A stretch of 10,308 bases of DNA from an uncultured Roseateles sp. (GTDB taxonomy: Bacteria; Pseudomonadota; Gammaproteobacteria; Burkholderiales; Burkholderiaceae): NCBI GenBank assembly GCA_946886855.1, contig CAMPJJ010000153.1, positions 1-10,308 of the forward strand. The letters are read 5' to 3'. A program made the translations under genes and the position numbers. A model generated the notes under the pieces. It was not told the origin of the DNA and did no database searches. It was given only the letters and a program-made list of their open reading frames with translations. How positions within the stretch are numbered: position 1 is the stretch's first letter; each line of letters begins with the position of its first letter. Shown piece by piece: positions 1 through 5,607 of the stretch.

Positions 1-1353
1 GCGGCGCATGGCGCCGGCTGGTGGACGACGTTGAACGATCCGGTGCTCGACGAGCTCGAAGGTCGCGCCGCCCGTGCCAGCCCCGACCTGAGGACGGCGG
101 CCCTGCACTTCGCCCAGGCGCGCACGCAGCTGCAGGTGGCCATCAGCCAGCGAGGGCCGCAGGCCAAGGCCAGCGCGGGCGCGCTCCGCCAGCGACAGAG
201 CGAATACGGCGCCAGCACGCGGCTGCTCGACGTGATCGGAGGCAGCAGTGGCGCCAACCGCGATCAGCTGGTGTCGGCGCTCAGCAGCCCGTTCAACGAC
301 TATCAGGCGGGCCTCGATGTCTCCTGGGAGCTGGATCTGTGGGGCCGCGTGTCCCAAAGCATCGAGGCGGCCGACGCGGACGTGGCGACGCAAGTCGCGC
401 TGCTGGCGCTGGCCCGTCAGAGTCTGGCAGGCCAGGTAGCGCAGCACTATCTGGCGCTGCGCAGCGCACAGGATCAGCGGCAGGTGGTCGAGGAGGATGT
501 CGCCGGACAGCAGGACCGGCTGGACTTGTTGAAGGCGCGCGTCGACGCAGGCCTCATCGATCATTTCGACCTAGAGCGCCAGCGCGCCGACCTCGCGACC
601 ACCCGGGCGCAGTTGCCCGCCTTGCTGGATCAACTGGCGCAGGCGCAGGGACAGCTCGAACTGCTGCTCGGCGAGCAACCGGGCGCGCTCAGTGCCGTGC
701 TGGCGCCACGTCGATCGACTGCGGGGGCCACAGCCCTGCCTGATCTGTCGCTGGGCCTGCCCTCCGAAGTTGCGCGACGCCGGCCGGACATCCGCGCCGC
801 CGAAGCGAAGCTGCGCAAAGCGGTCGCCAACGTCGGCATCGCCCAGGCGGAGCTGTATCCCAGTATTCGCATTGGCGCGCATGCGGGGCTGGAGTCCTAC
901 CAAGCTGGCAAATTCACCGATTGGGCCAGCCGCACCTGGTCGATCGGCCCAAGCTTGGACTTGCCGATCTTCGACCGCGGTCGGCGCCAACGCGTGGTGC
1001 AACTGCGCGAACTCCAACAGCAGGAGGCCGCGATCGACTACCAGCAGACGGTTGTCAAATCCTGGCACGAGATCGACGATGCGTTGAACACCTACGTCTC
1101 GGAGCGCGAGCAGCTCACCGAAGCGCGTCTGCGGGAGGCGCACCTGCAGGACGCCCTTGATTTGGTATCCGCGCGCTACGGCGCCGGGACCGTGGACGTT
1201 GGCTCAGTGTTGGACGTTCGTCGAGGCCTGCTCCAGGCAAGGCGGGAGCGCGTTCTCAGCGAAGGACGGCTGAGGCAGAAGTATGTCCAGCTCCACCGCG
1301 CGACCGCCGCAGACGTTGCTGTTGTAGACGCGAGCGACGAGTTGCCAGATTGA
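1..1353 (+). CDS. Outer-membrane efflux channel, NodT/RND type (5' end outside window)
   Basis: This is an outer-membrane factor of the TolC/OprM/NodT superfamily, which forms the trimeric exit duct of a tripartite RND efflux pump. The frame is open from base 1. The first residues read GWWTTLNDPVLDELE, the family's usual mature N-terminal block, so only the signal peptide, the likely lipobox and a few residues are missing upstream. A TTG at base 31 lies inside this conserved block and is probably not the start. Other family signatures are SWELDLWGR (about bases 322-348), the second-repeat block RRPDIRAAEAKL followed by LYPSI (about 778-870), and PSLDLPIFDRGRR (about 949-987). Long Ala/Gln/Leu/Arg-rich helices fit the alpha-barrel. 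The gene ends with adjacent in-frame stops TGA TAG. Adaptor and pump genes would be expected upstream, outside the window. The substrate cannot be told. The family call is firm. Confidence 0.95.
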   Translation, partial: AAHGAGWWTTLNDPVLDELEGRAARASPDLRTAALHFAQARTQLQVAISQRGPQAKASAGALRQRQSEYGASTRLLDVIGGSSGANRDQLVSALSSPFNDYQAGLDVSWELDLWGRVSQSIEAADADVATQVALLALARQSLAGQVAQHYLALRSAQDQRQVVEEDVAGQQDRLDLLKARVDAGLIDHFDLERQRADLATTRAQLPALLDQLAQAQGQLELLLGEQPGALSAVLAPRRSTAGATALPDLSLGLPSEVARRRPDIRAAEAKLRKAVANVGIAQAELYPSIRIGAHAGLESYQAGKFTDWASRTWSIGPSLDLPIFDRGRRQRVVQLRELQQQEAAIDYQQTVVKSWHEIDDALNTYVSEREQLTEARLREAHLQDALDLVSARYGAGTVDVGSVLDVRRGLLQARRERVLSEGRLRQKYVQLHRATAADVAVVDASDELPD

Positions 1354-1622
1354 TAGACGCAGGTCGAGTCGCGGATCACGTTCTTCGTCGCGCGACTGCG
1401 TACCTTCGGTTGCCGCCTCGCTGCTGCACAGGGAGACTCCCGCCATTCTGAGAGAGCGGGCCCGGAGCTGACCCGGCAGCGCCCTGCCGACGGGGCCGCC
1501 GCGGGGTGGGGGCGGAGGCGCCCGGGTCTAGGAGCGTTCTTAGTACCTGCGCGGTCCCGGCCGCACGACCTAAGCCGGGATTGCGATCGGGACGCGGCTA
1601 GCACCATGCACAAATTCGGTGT
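1354..1622. other. Intergenic stretch after the efflux gene
   Basis: No convincing gene is present. ORFs that cross this stretch on the - strand are antisense shadows of the efflux gene that run on into it. It is very GC-rich between about 1450 and 1530 and holds one clear hairpin, listed separately. The composition becomes more AT-rich just before the small gene at 1662. I see no convincing -35/-10 pair. Confidence 0.5.
1474..1489 (+). terminator. GC-rich hairpin downstream of the efflux gene
   Basis: CGGCAG (1474-1479) and CTGCCG (1484-1489) form a perfect 6-bp stem around a 4-nt loop. The stem could continue with CC/GG beyond a one-base bulge. It lies 120 bases after the efflux stop codon. 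No T-run follows, so it is not a classical intrinsic terminator; at most it helps factor-dependent termination or protects an RNA end. Confidence 0.25.
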
Positions 1623-1644
1623 AGAAAAGATGCATCGATTTTCT
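1623..1644. promoter_or_regulatory. Palindrome upstream of the ribbon-helix-helix gene
   Basis: AGAAAA (1623-1628) and TTTTCT (1639-1644) are inverted repeats around a 10-base centre that itself contains the palindrome GATGCATC (1629-1636). The element ends 17 bases before the ATG at 1662 and is AT-rich in a GC-rich setting. Ribbon-helix-helix proteins commonly bind such sites and repress their own genes, so an autoregulatory operator is a reasonable inference. No binding evidence exists here. Confidence 0.4.
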
Positions 1645-1661
1645 GCAAACGAGGTATCTCG

Positions 1662-1874
1662 ATGGGCGCACGCTACAACATGGAAATGCCCGACGTTCTC
1701 AACAACGAAATCACAGCTGCGGCCGCGGAGGACGAGGTCAGCAAGGCCGAGATCATCCGCAAGGCGCTGCAGATGTACATCGTTGGACGCAAGGCGGTGC
1801 GTGAAGGCAACGTGCTGGGCATCGTGCCTGCTGAGAACAGGGACGTCCTCAAGCGAGAGTTCATCGGCGTATGA
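1662..1874 (+). CDS. Small ribbon-helix-helix (CopG/Arc-like) DNA-binding protein
   Basis: This 70-aa protein has the layout of a ribbon-helix-helix regulator. A short N-terminal strand (residues 2-9, ARYNMEMP) is followed by a first helix (about 10-23) and then the typical second helix with SKAEIIRKAL (27-36). A C-terminal tail of about 20 residues ends in KREFIGV. Such proteins bind DNA as dimers through the N-terminal strand and are often autorepressors or antitoxins. The ATG at 1662 is supported by GAGG at 1651-1654, 7 nt upstream. An earlier ATG at 1606 is in another frame and gives an arginine-rich non-protein. No toxin gene follows, because the next sequence is a broken gene on the opposite strand. 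It is therefore either a solitary regulator or an orphaned antitoxin. The fold is fairly sure; the role is unknown. Confidence 0.75.
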   Translation: MGARYNMEMPDVLNNEITAAAAEDEVSKAEIIRKALQMYIVGRKAVREGNVLGIVPAENRDVLKREFIGV

Positions 1875-1884
1875 GTTAGCCGGA

Positions 1885-2637
1885 CCGGGAGAAACCGGCC
1901 GGCAACCTTGACGGCGACGCGCTGGATCGGCAGCGCTTCCGCACGCATGGCTGCGAGATCCGCGCAGACGCGTCGCATCACGTTCATGCCGAGCTTGTGA
2001 ATGCACCCGCTGGACTCCGCAATGGGGATGAAGACGTCAGGCCCGATCGGACCCAATGTGGGGTGTCGCCAGCGCGCAAGCGCCTCGGCCGCCACCGGCC
2101 GACCGGCCGACCGGCCGAGTCCACGACCGGTTGGTAGGCGATGTGCCATTCATCGCGGTCCAGCGCATCGATCAAGTCCCGCCGCAACCGGTGGAGCCGG
2201 CAAGCCTCCCGGTCCTGAGAGGGGTCGAAGATCGCAAGCCCGCCAGGCCCCGCTTGCGTGGCGGCCTGCAGAGCCACATGGGCCATCCGAAGCGCTTCGG
2301 ACGCCGTCTTCGCATGATCCAGCAGCGCCGCGCCAACGCTGACCGAGGGGGAAAGACGCAGACTGTCCAGGATGATGGGCATCCCCATTGCGGCGCGCAG
2401 CGACATCAGCGACTCCGTGAGCGGCTCCTGCAGCGACGTGGGGAATAGCAACCCGAACTCGTCGCCCCCCGTACGTGCCGTCGTTCCCGTGGTATGGAAC
2501 ACCTTCAACAGCCGTCGCGCGACCCGCTGGATGACCGCGTCACCGGCGGCATGGCCGTGAAGGTCGTTGATCGCTTTCAGGCCGCCGATGCCCACTAGCC
2601 AGTCTTCCGCAACGTCAGTCGAACTAGTTGCGTTCAC
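1885..2637 (-). pseudogene. GGDEF-EAL (cyclic-di-GMP) gene remnant, truncated and frameshifted
   Basis: Read on the - strand from a GTG at 2637, the first frame gives a GGDEF domain: KAINDLHGHAAGD, then RTGGDEFGLL, then a linker into an EAL domain start (DEWHIAYQPVVDSAG). The EAL reading then moves to another frame, which continues with VAAEALARWRHPTLGPIGP, FIPIAESSG and CADLAAMRAEALP. The shift lies at an 8-bp tandem repeat (2094-2117). Homology stops near VAVKVAGR at about 1890, so most of the EAL domain is missing. At the other end the domain begins abruptly: the usual FLDLDxFK block reads LVGIGGLK, so both aspartates are gone, and any sensor region is absent. No Shine-Dalgarno sequence precedes the GTG. 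Intact relatives make or degrade cyclic di-GMP at the inner membrane; this copy should do neither. Family identity is sure; the exact end points are approximate. Confidence 0.85.
2094..2117. repeat. 8-bp tandem repeat, three units, at the frameshift
   Basis: Three perfect copies of ACCGGCCG stand head to tail (2094-2101, 2102-2109, 2110-2117). They sit inside the EAL start of the GGDEF-EAL remnant. Upstream codons on the - strand start at positions divisible by 3, and downstream homologous codons start at positions one above a multiple of 3. That equals a gain of 2 modulo 3. One extra 8-bp unit gives exactly this, and removing one unit restores AYQPVVDSAGRPVAAEAL, a normal EAL start. Confidence 0.9.
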
Positions 2638-2640
2638 AGC

Positions 2641-2707
2641 TTTTAGTGCGTATTCTAAAACTACGCATCAAATGCTGTAAATCAACAATACAGCCTATAA
2701 ACTGTAT
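2641..2707 (+). promoter_or_regulatory. hipBA control region with operator-like inverted repeats
   Basis: This AT-rich stretch lies just before hipB. TTTTAG (2641-2646) and CTAAAA (2655-2660) are separated by 8 bases. ATACAG (2688-2693) and CTGTAT (2702-2707) are also separated by 8 bases. An additional half-site, CTGTA at 2675-2679, pairs with TACAG at 2689-2693. The E. coli hip operators have the form TATCC-N8-GGATA, so the 8-base spacing matches although the half-sites differ. A -10-like TATAAA (2696-2701) lies inside the second spacer, so HipB bound there would block the promoter. I see no good -35 element. TGCGTA (2647-2652) and TACGCA (2662-2667) form a further inverted repeat. The operator role is inferred. 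Confidence 0.6.
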
Positions 2708-2990
2708 GTCTCGATTCACCGTACGAACGGCCGATCAACTGCCCACACTCTTGCAGGCCTACCGCAAGGAAGCAGGTTTGACGCAAACGGAGGTGGCGCT
2801 GAGATTGGGCGTCACCCAGCAGTCCTATTCCGCGCTGGAACGCAACGCCGACACAGTCGGTGCCGCACGCTTGCTGAAGCTGCTGCACATCCTGGGTGTA
2901 GAACTCGCGCTGAATAAACCATCGTCGCCCCACCATCCGAGCAAGGATGTCTCAGACGCGGGCTCAGGCGCCGACAAACCGGTCTGGTGA
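2706..2990 (+). CDS. hipB: HipB antitoxin / autorepressor (Xre-type helix-turn-helix)
   Basis: This 94-aa protein is the antitoxin partner of HipA. The Xre/Cro-type helix-turn-helix occupies about residues 14-70, with GLTQTEVALRLGVTQQSYSALE-like helices at 24-45. HipB proteins dimerise, bind operators in front of hipBA and hold HipA in an inactive state. The flexible tail (71-94) ends in a tryptophan, as in E. coli HipB, where the tail is unstructured and the last residue is Trp88. An upstream start at 2628 would add 26 residues encoded by the operator region and is unlikely. The ATG at 2706 overlaps the inverted repeat and has no Shine-Dalgarno sequence. With TATAAA at 2696-2701 the transcript could start at or next to the ATG, giving a leaderless message. 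The gene ends 3 bases before hipA, a typical antitoxin-first operon. Confidence 0.9.
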   Translation: MSRFTVRTADQLPTLLQAYRKEAGLTQTEVALRLGVTQQSYSALERNADTVGAARLLKLLHILGVELALNKPSSPHHPSKDVSDAGSGADKPVW

Positions 2991-2993
2991 CCA

Positions 2994-4346
2994 ATGGGAC
3001 GCCGCTCTCACACGCGCACGCTCGGGCTCTGGATGAACGGGGCCCGGGTGGGCCGATGGAGCCTAGCTCCGAATGCGCCCGACACGCTCCAGTATGACGA
3101 GGCCTGGGTTTCGTCAGAACACGGGCGACCCTTGTCGTTGTCGCTGCCTTTCACACCGGGCAACAGTGCGCATCGCGGCGACAAGGTCCGCGCCTATTTC
3201 GAGAACCTGTTGCCCGATAGCAAGGAGATCCGTGAGCGACTAGCGCGTCGTTTCAGCACCGGCTCCACCGATGCCTTTGAACTCCTTGCCGAGATCGGAA
3301 GGGATTGCGTCGGTGCGTTGGAGATCCTGCCTGAAGACCAGGCGTCATCGGGCCTTGGCGGCGTACACGCCGAGGCGCTGAATCACGCCCAGATTGCGCA
3401 GGTCCTGAGGAGCGCGACGACGCCACAGGGCCTGGGCTGGGGGAATGAGGACAACGAGTTCCGGATCTCCATCGCCGGCGCGCAGGAAAAGACCGCCCTC
3501 CTCCTGCGCGATGGGCACTGGTGTCTGCCGCGTGGCAGCACACCCACCACGCACATCTTCAAGCTGCCTCTGGGACTGATCGGCGGCATGAAGCTCGACA
3601 TGCGCCACTCCGTGGAGAACGAGTGGCTGTGCGCGCTGATACTGAAGGCGTTCGGTCTGCCCGTCGCCCCTTGCCAGCCCATGCAGTTCGAGGACATCAC
3701 GGCGCTCGTCGTCGAGCGCTTCGATCGCTCGTGGTGGACAGCTTCCGACGGCGATCAGCGCCTTGTCCGGCTGCCGCAGGAAGACATGTGCCAGGCCGTC
3801 GGCGTCTCGCCGGAGGCGAAATACGAGGCCGAAGGCGGCCCGGGTATGGACCGCATCCTGGAGCTGCTCGACGGCTCGATCACCCGGGAGCAAGACCAGC
3901 GCAACTTTTTCAAGGCTCAGTTGATCTTCTGGATGCTTTGCGCCACGGACGGGCACGCCAAGAACTTCAGCCTGTTCCTGCGCCCAGGCGGCAGCTACCA
4001 GTTGACCCCGCTGTACGACATTCTATCTGCCTATCCGGTGCTCGGCGAGGGGCCGGCGAAGATCTCTGCGCACAAGGTCAAGATGGCCATGGCCGTTCGT
4101 TCGAAGAATGCGCATTGGAGGATGCGCGACATTCTCCGCCGTCACTGGGTGGCGCTTGGCGCCAGGCATGGCGTGATCACCGAAGGCGGTCGCGCCGTCG
4201 ATGCGCTCATCGATGAAGTCGTGGACCACACACCAGCCGTCGTACAAGCAGTCCACGCCGTGCTGCCGGACGATTTTCCACAGGCGGTGACCAACAGCAT
4301 CCTTAGCGGGTTTCAGGCCGCCGCTGCGCGGATCGCAAAGTCTTGA
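2994..4346 (+). CDS. hipA: HipA serine/threonine kinase toxin
   Basis: This 450-aa protein matches full-length HipA (E. coli 440 aa). E. coli HipA phosphorylates glutamyl-tRNA synthetase, which blocks tRNA-Glu charging and triggers the stringent response and dormancy. The N-terminal subdomain includes the conserved FENLLPDS block (about residues 69-76). The autophosphorylation loop RISIAGAQEKTALL places Ser159 where E. coli has Ser150. THIFKLP contains Lys190, the likely ATP-binding lysine. Further kinase motifs are VVERFDR (239-245), RLPQEDMCQ (259-267), the catalytic ATDGHAKNF (Asp319, Asn324) and the metal-binding YDILSA (Asp342). All key residues are present, so the toxin should be active. 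It belongs to the long, canonical HipA type rather than split HipT/HipS systems. It lies 3 bases after hipB and is probably translated with it. The cellular target here is inferred from E. coli. Confidence 0.96.
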   Translation: MGRRSHTRTLGLWMNGARVGRWSLAPNAPDTLQYDEAWVSSEHGRPLSLSLPFTPGNSAHRGDKVRAYFENLLPDSKEIRERLARRFSTGSTDAFELLAEIGRDCVGALEILPEDQASSGLGGVHAEALNHAQIAQVLRSATTPQGLGWGNEDNEFRISIAGAQEKTALLLRDGHWCLPRGSTPTTHIFKLPLGLIGGMKLDMRHSVENEWLCALILKAFGLPVAPCQPMQFEDITALVVERFDRSWWTASDGDQRLVRLPQEDMCQAVGVSPEAKYEAEGGPGMDRILELLDGSITREQDQRNFFKAQLIFWMLCATDGHAKNFSLFLRPGGSYQLTPLYDILSAYPVLGEGPAKISAHKVKMAMAVRSKNAHWRMRDILRRHWVALGARHGVITEGGRAVDALIDEVVDHTPAVVQAVHAVLPDDFPQAVTNSILSGFQAAAARIAKS

Positions 4347-4348
4347 TC

Positions 4349-4363
4349 CGCAGGGCGCCTGCG
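4349..4363 (+). terminator. Hairpin directly after hipA
   Basis: CGCAGG (4349-4354) and CCTGCG (4358-4363) pair around a 3-nt loop, starting 3 bases after the hipA stop codon. No T-run follows, so termination here would be weak or factor-dependent. The position is the main support. Confidence 0.35.
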
Positions 4364-4401
4364 CACCCCGTCGAAGGCACAAGCAGCACGCAATGGCGGC
4401 T

Positions 4402-4569
4402 TCAGATCAGGCGCGAGTTCGGCGTGTCCAGCGCTGCAAGTTTCGAAACAGACTTGGGCTGCGACGCGATGACGTCGGGACGCTTGCTGCGATCACGTTG
4501 AGAAAAGGCGTCCCTGCGTGCCGGATCGCTTCTGCGATCGATGGGGGACTTGGTGGGGAGAGTGCTCAC
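4402..4569 (-). CDS. Hypothetical small protein (55 aa)
   Basis: This candidate gene starts at a GTG (4569) preceded by a perfect AAGGAG (4575-4580) with 5-nt spacing, the best ribosome-binding site in this part of the window. The product starts MSTLPTKSPIDRRSDPARR and ends ALDTPNSRLI. It is basic, rich in Ser, Arg, Pro and Asp, and has no membrane segment, signal peptide or known motif that I recognise. Third codon positions are moderately GC-rich, consistent with coding. A longer reading of the same frame from 4650 would bypass the good ribosome-binding site. It is on the strand opposite to hipA, with convergent ends 55 bases apart. Function unknown; it may be a small accessory gene or a chance ORF. 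Confidence 0.4.
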   Translation of the reverse strand: MSTLPTKSPIDRRSDPARRDAFSQRDRSKRPDVIASQPKSVSKLAALDTPNSRLI

Positions 4570-4815
4570 GGCGGCTCCTTGAATCGTAAGAAGCGGTTGG
4601 CAAACGTCTCTCCCGTTCAGCGTCCGCGCACCCTCTTCCAAACGCCGCAAAAATGGATTTCATCAGCCAACTCGTGGCCCGCACGCTAGCGGAGGGAGGC
4701 GGCAGGCTCCTTGCCCGGATGCAGGAGCGCTCGACTTCGCTCGCGGTCGCGCGGGCTCATCGCACTCACCAGAACCAATCCTCGGGCGATGCGGTACGCG
4801 CAGCGCGAGCGCGAA

Positions 4816-5076
4816 TCAGCGCGCAGTGACCAAGTCCGAGTCGCCGAATGCAGTGTGTGCGCTGGCGCCTGGTGGCGCCATCTGGCGCCGGTACTGCGCT
4901 TGCAGCAAGTGATCCGGCACAAGCGATGTCGCTTCAGCCATGAGACGAATTTCCGGAGTGCCCGCGTGCGAAGCCTGGTGCTCGCAAAACGCCTCGATGG
5001 CCTGAATTCGAAGCGCTCTATCGCCGGCCGCGTAGCGGCGAATCACGTTGCGATCGCTGTCGGTCATGGTGCTCAT
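4816..5076 (-). CDS. Hypothetical protein (86 aa)
   Basis: The ATG at 5076 has GGAG (5081-5084) 4 nt upstream, within AGGAG. A second ATG at 5067 is too far from it, and one at 5094 is ahead of it. The product is soluble and mostly helical in its first two thirds (for example DRNVIRRYAAGDRALRIQAI and EIRLMAEATSLVPDHLLQA), with a less ordered tail after about residue 60. Codon choice is consistent with coding. I recognise no family. The C-terminal part is encoded by the three-copy TGGCGCC repeat and may be newly added or lengthened. It lies upstream of the 55-aa gene on the same strand, with 246 bases between them, so co-transcription is possible but not shown. Confidence 0.45.
   Translation of the reverse strand: MSTMTDSDRNVIRRYAAGDRALRIQAIEAFCEHQASHAGTPEIRLMAEATSLVPDHLLQAQYRRQMAPPGASAHTAFGDSDLVTAR
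4863..4889. repeat. Three TGGCGCC copies at a 10-bp period
   Basis: TGGCGCC occurs at 4863-4869, 4873-4879 and 4883-4889, separated by 3 bases each time. Each contains the palindrome GGCGCC, so the three palindromes face the same side of the helix. It lies in the 3' half of the 86-aa candidate gene and is read in three different frames there, so protein selection did not make it. Confidence 0.7.
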
Positions 5077-5484
5077 CTGTCTCCTCATCGTCATCTTATC
5101 GACCGTCTGATCCCGCCATGCCCTTTAGCAAAGGGGCGCGGCACTGCCGAACCGGCGGCTCGCTGCAGGACCAGGAACAAGCGTCCATCCGTCGGATTCG
5201 CTCTTCCGCGTCGCCAACGATGCGCAGGCGCCCGCCTGAATCCGGCGACATCGGCCGCCACCCGCTCCGCGGCGGCGAGCAACTGAACCGCTCGGGCCGT
5301 GCACTTCCCGGTGAAGCCCGTTCGCTCCTCACATGCGTCGCGCCTGGCCCGACTCATTCGCTAACGACCGATCCAAGCCTCCCCACATCCCACGATGACG
5401 CCGGCCCAATTCCATGTCGGGACCGCTTTCAGCAGCGCCTCTGGCGCCAGCTGTGCCATGAATCGATAGGATGCGTCGTAGGAC
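5077..5484. other. Stretch without a convincing gene; possible decayed coding sequence
   Basis: Two overlapping - strand frames (about 5091-5357 and 5096-5332) are open, but neither reads well from end to end. One gives a plausible helix, AVQLLAAAERVAADVAGF, and the other then gives RLRIVGDAEERIRRMDA. The good segments follow one another with a frame change, as in a decaying gene. No start with a Shine-Dalgarno sequence and no known family was recognised. No terminator or RNA gene was seen. Confidence 0.3.
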
Positions 5485-5548
5485 GCTAGCTACCACCCAA
5501 GCTACCATTTTGGCGCCCGAAATTTTGGTAGCTGGACAGGTAGCTAGC
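5485..5548. repeat. 64-bp symmetric dyad with four GCTACC/GGTAGC boxes
   Basis: GCTAGCTACC (5485-5494) is mirrored by GGTAGCTAGC (5539-5548). Inside, GCTACC (5501-5506) is mirrored by GGTAGC (5527-5532). Both inner-outer gaps are 6 bases and the centre is 20 bases long, so all four boxes obey one axis exactly. Boxes on each side repeat with a 12-bp period. The outer ends carry the palindrome GCTAGC. It lies 59 bases before the exodeoxyribonuclease gene, between GC-rich and AT-rich sequence. It could be a multi-site operator, a dispersed intergenic repeat of the REP kind, or a cruciform-forming boundary element. No T-run follows either arm directly. Confidence 0.85.
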
Positions 5549-5564
5549 AAGAAAATCGAAAAAA

Positions 5565-5604
5565 CTGACATCAAAAACTTCAATAAAATCAATAGGTTAA
5601 AGGA
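5565..5604 (+). promoter_or_regulatory. AT-rich leader and ribosome-binding site of the exonuclease gene
   Basis: A possible -35 element CTGACA (5565-5570) is followed 17 bases later by a weak -10, ATCAAT (5588-5593). An alternative -10, TAAAAT (5584-5589), has no matching -35. AAAGGA (5599-5604) is the ribosome-binding site, only 3 nt from the ATG at 5608. The promoter assignment is weak; the ribosome-binding site is reasonable. Confidence 0.3.
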
Positions 5605-5607
5605 ATC

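Noticed and set aside
571..2006. - strand frames (571-1143 and 1176-2006) across the efflux gene and the following intergenic region
   Set aside because: They are antisense to an efflux channel with clear family motifs or run on through non-coding sequence; no start signals or protein-like composition.
2628..2705. 26-residue N-terminal extension of HipB
   Set aside because: It would translate the operator-like AT-rich region; the helix-turn-helix protein from 2706 already has the normal HipB length.
4653..4829. 58-codon + strand frame beginning MDFISQLVARTLAEGGG
   Set aside because: The start is protein-like, but there is no Shine-Dalgarno sequence, the rest becomes Arg/Ala-rich, and it overlaps the end of the better supported 86-aa gene on the other strand. 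Not excluded, but not supported enough to list.
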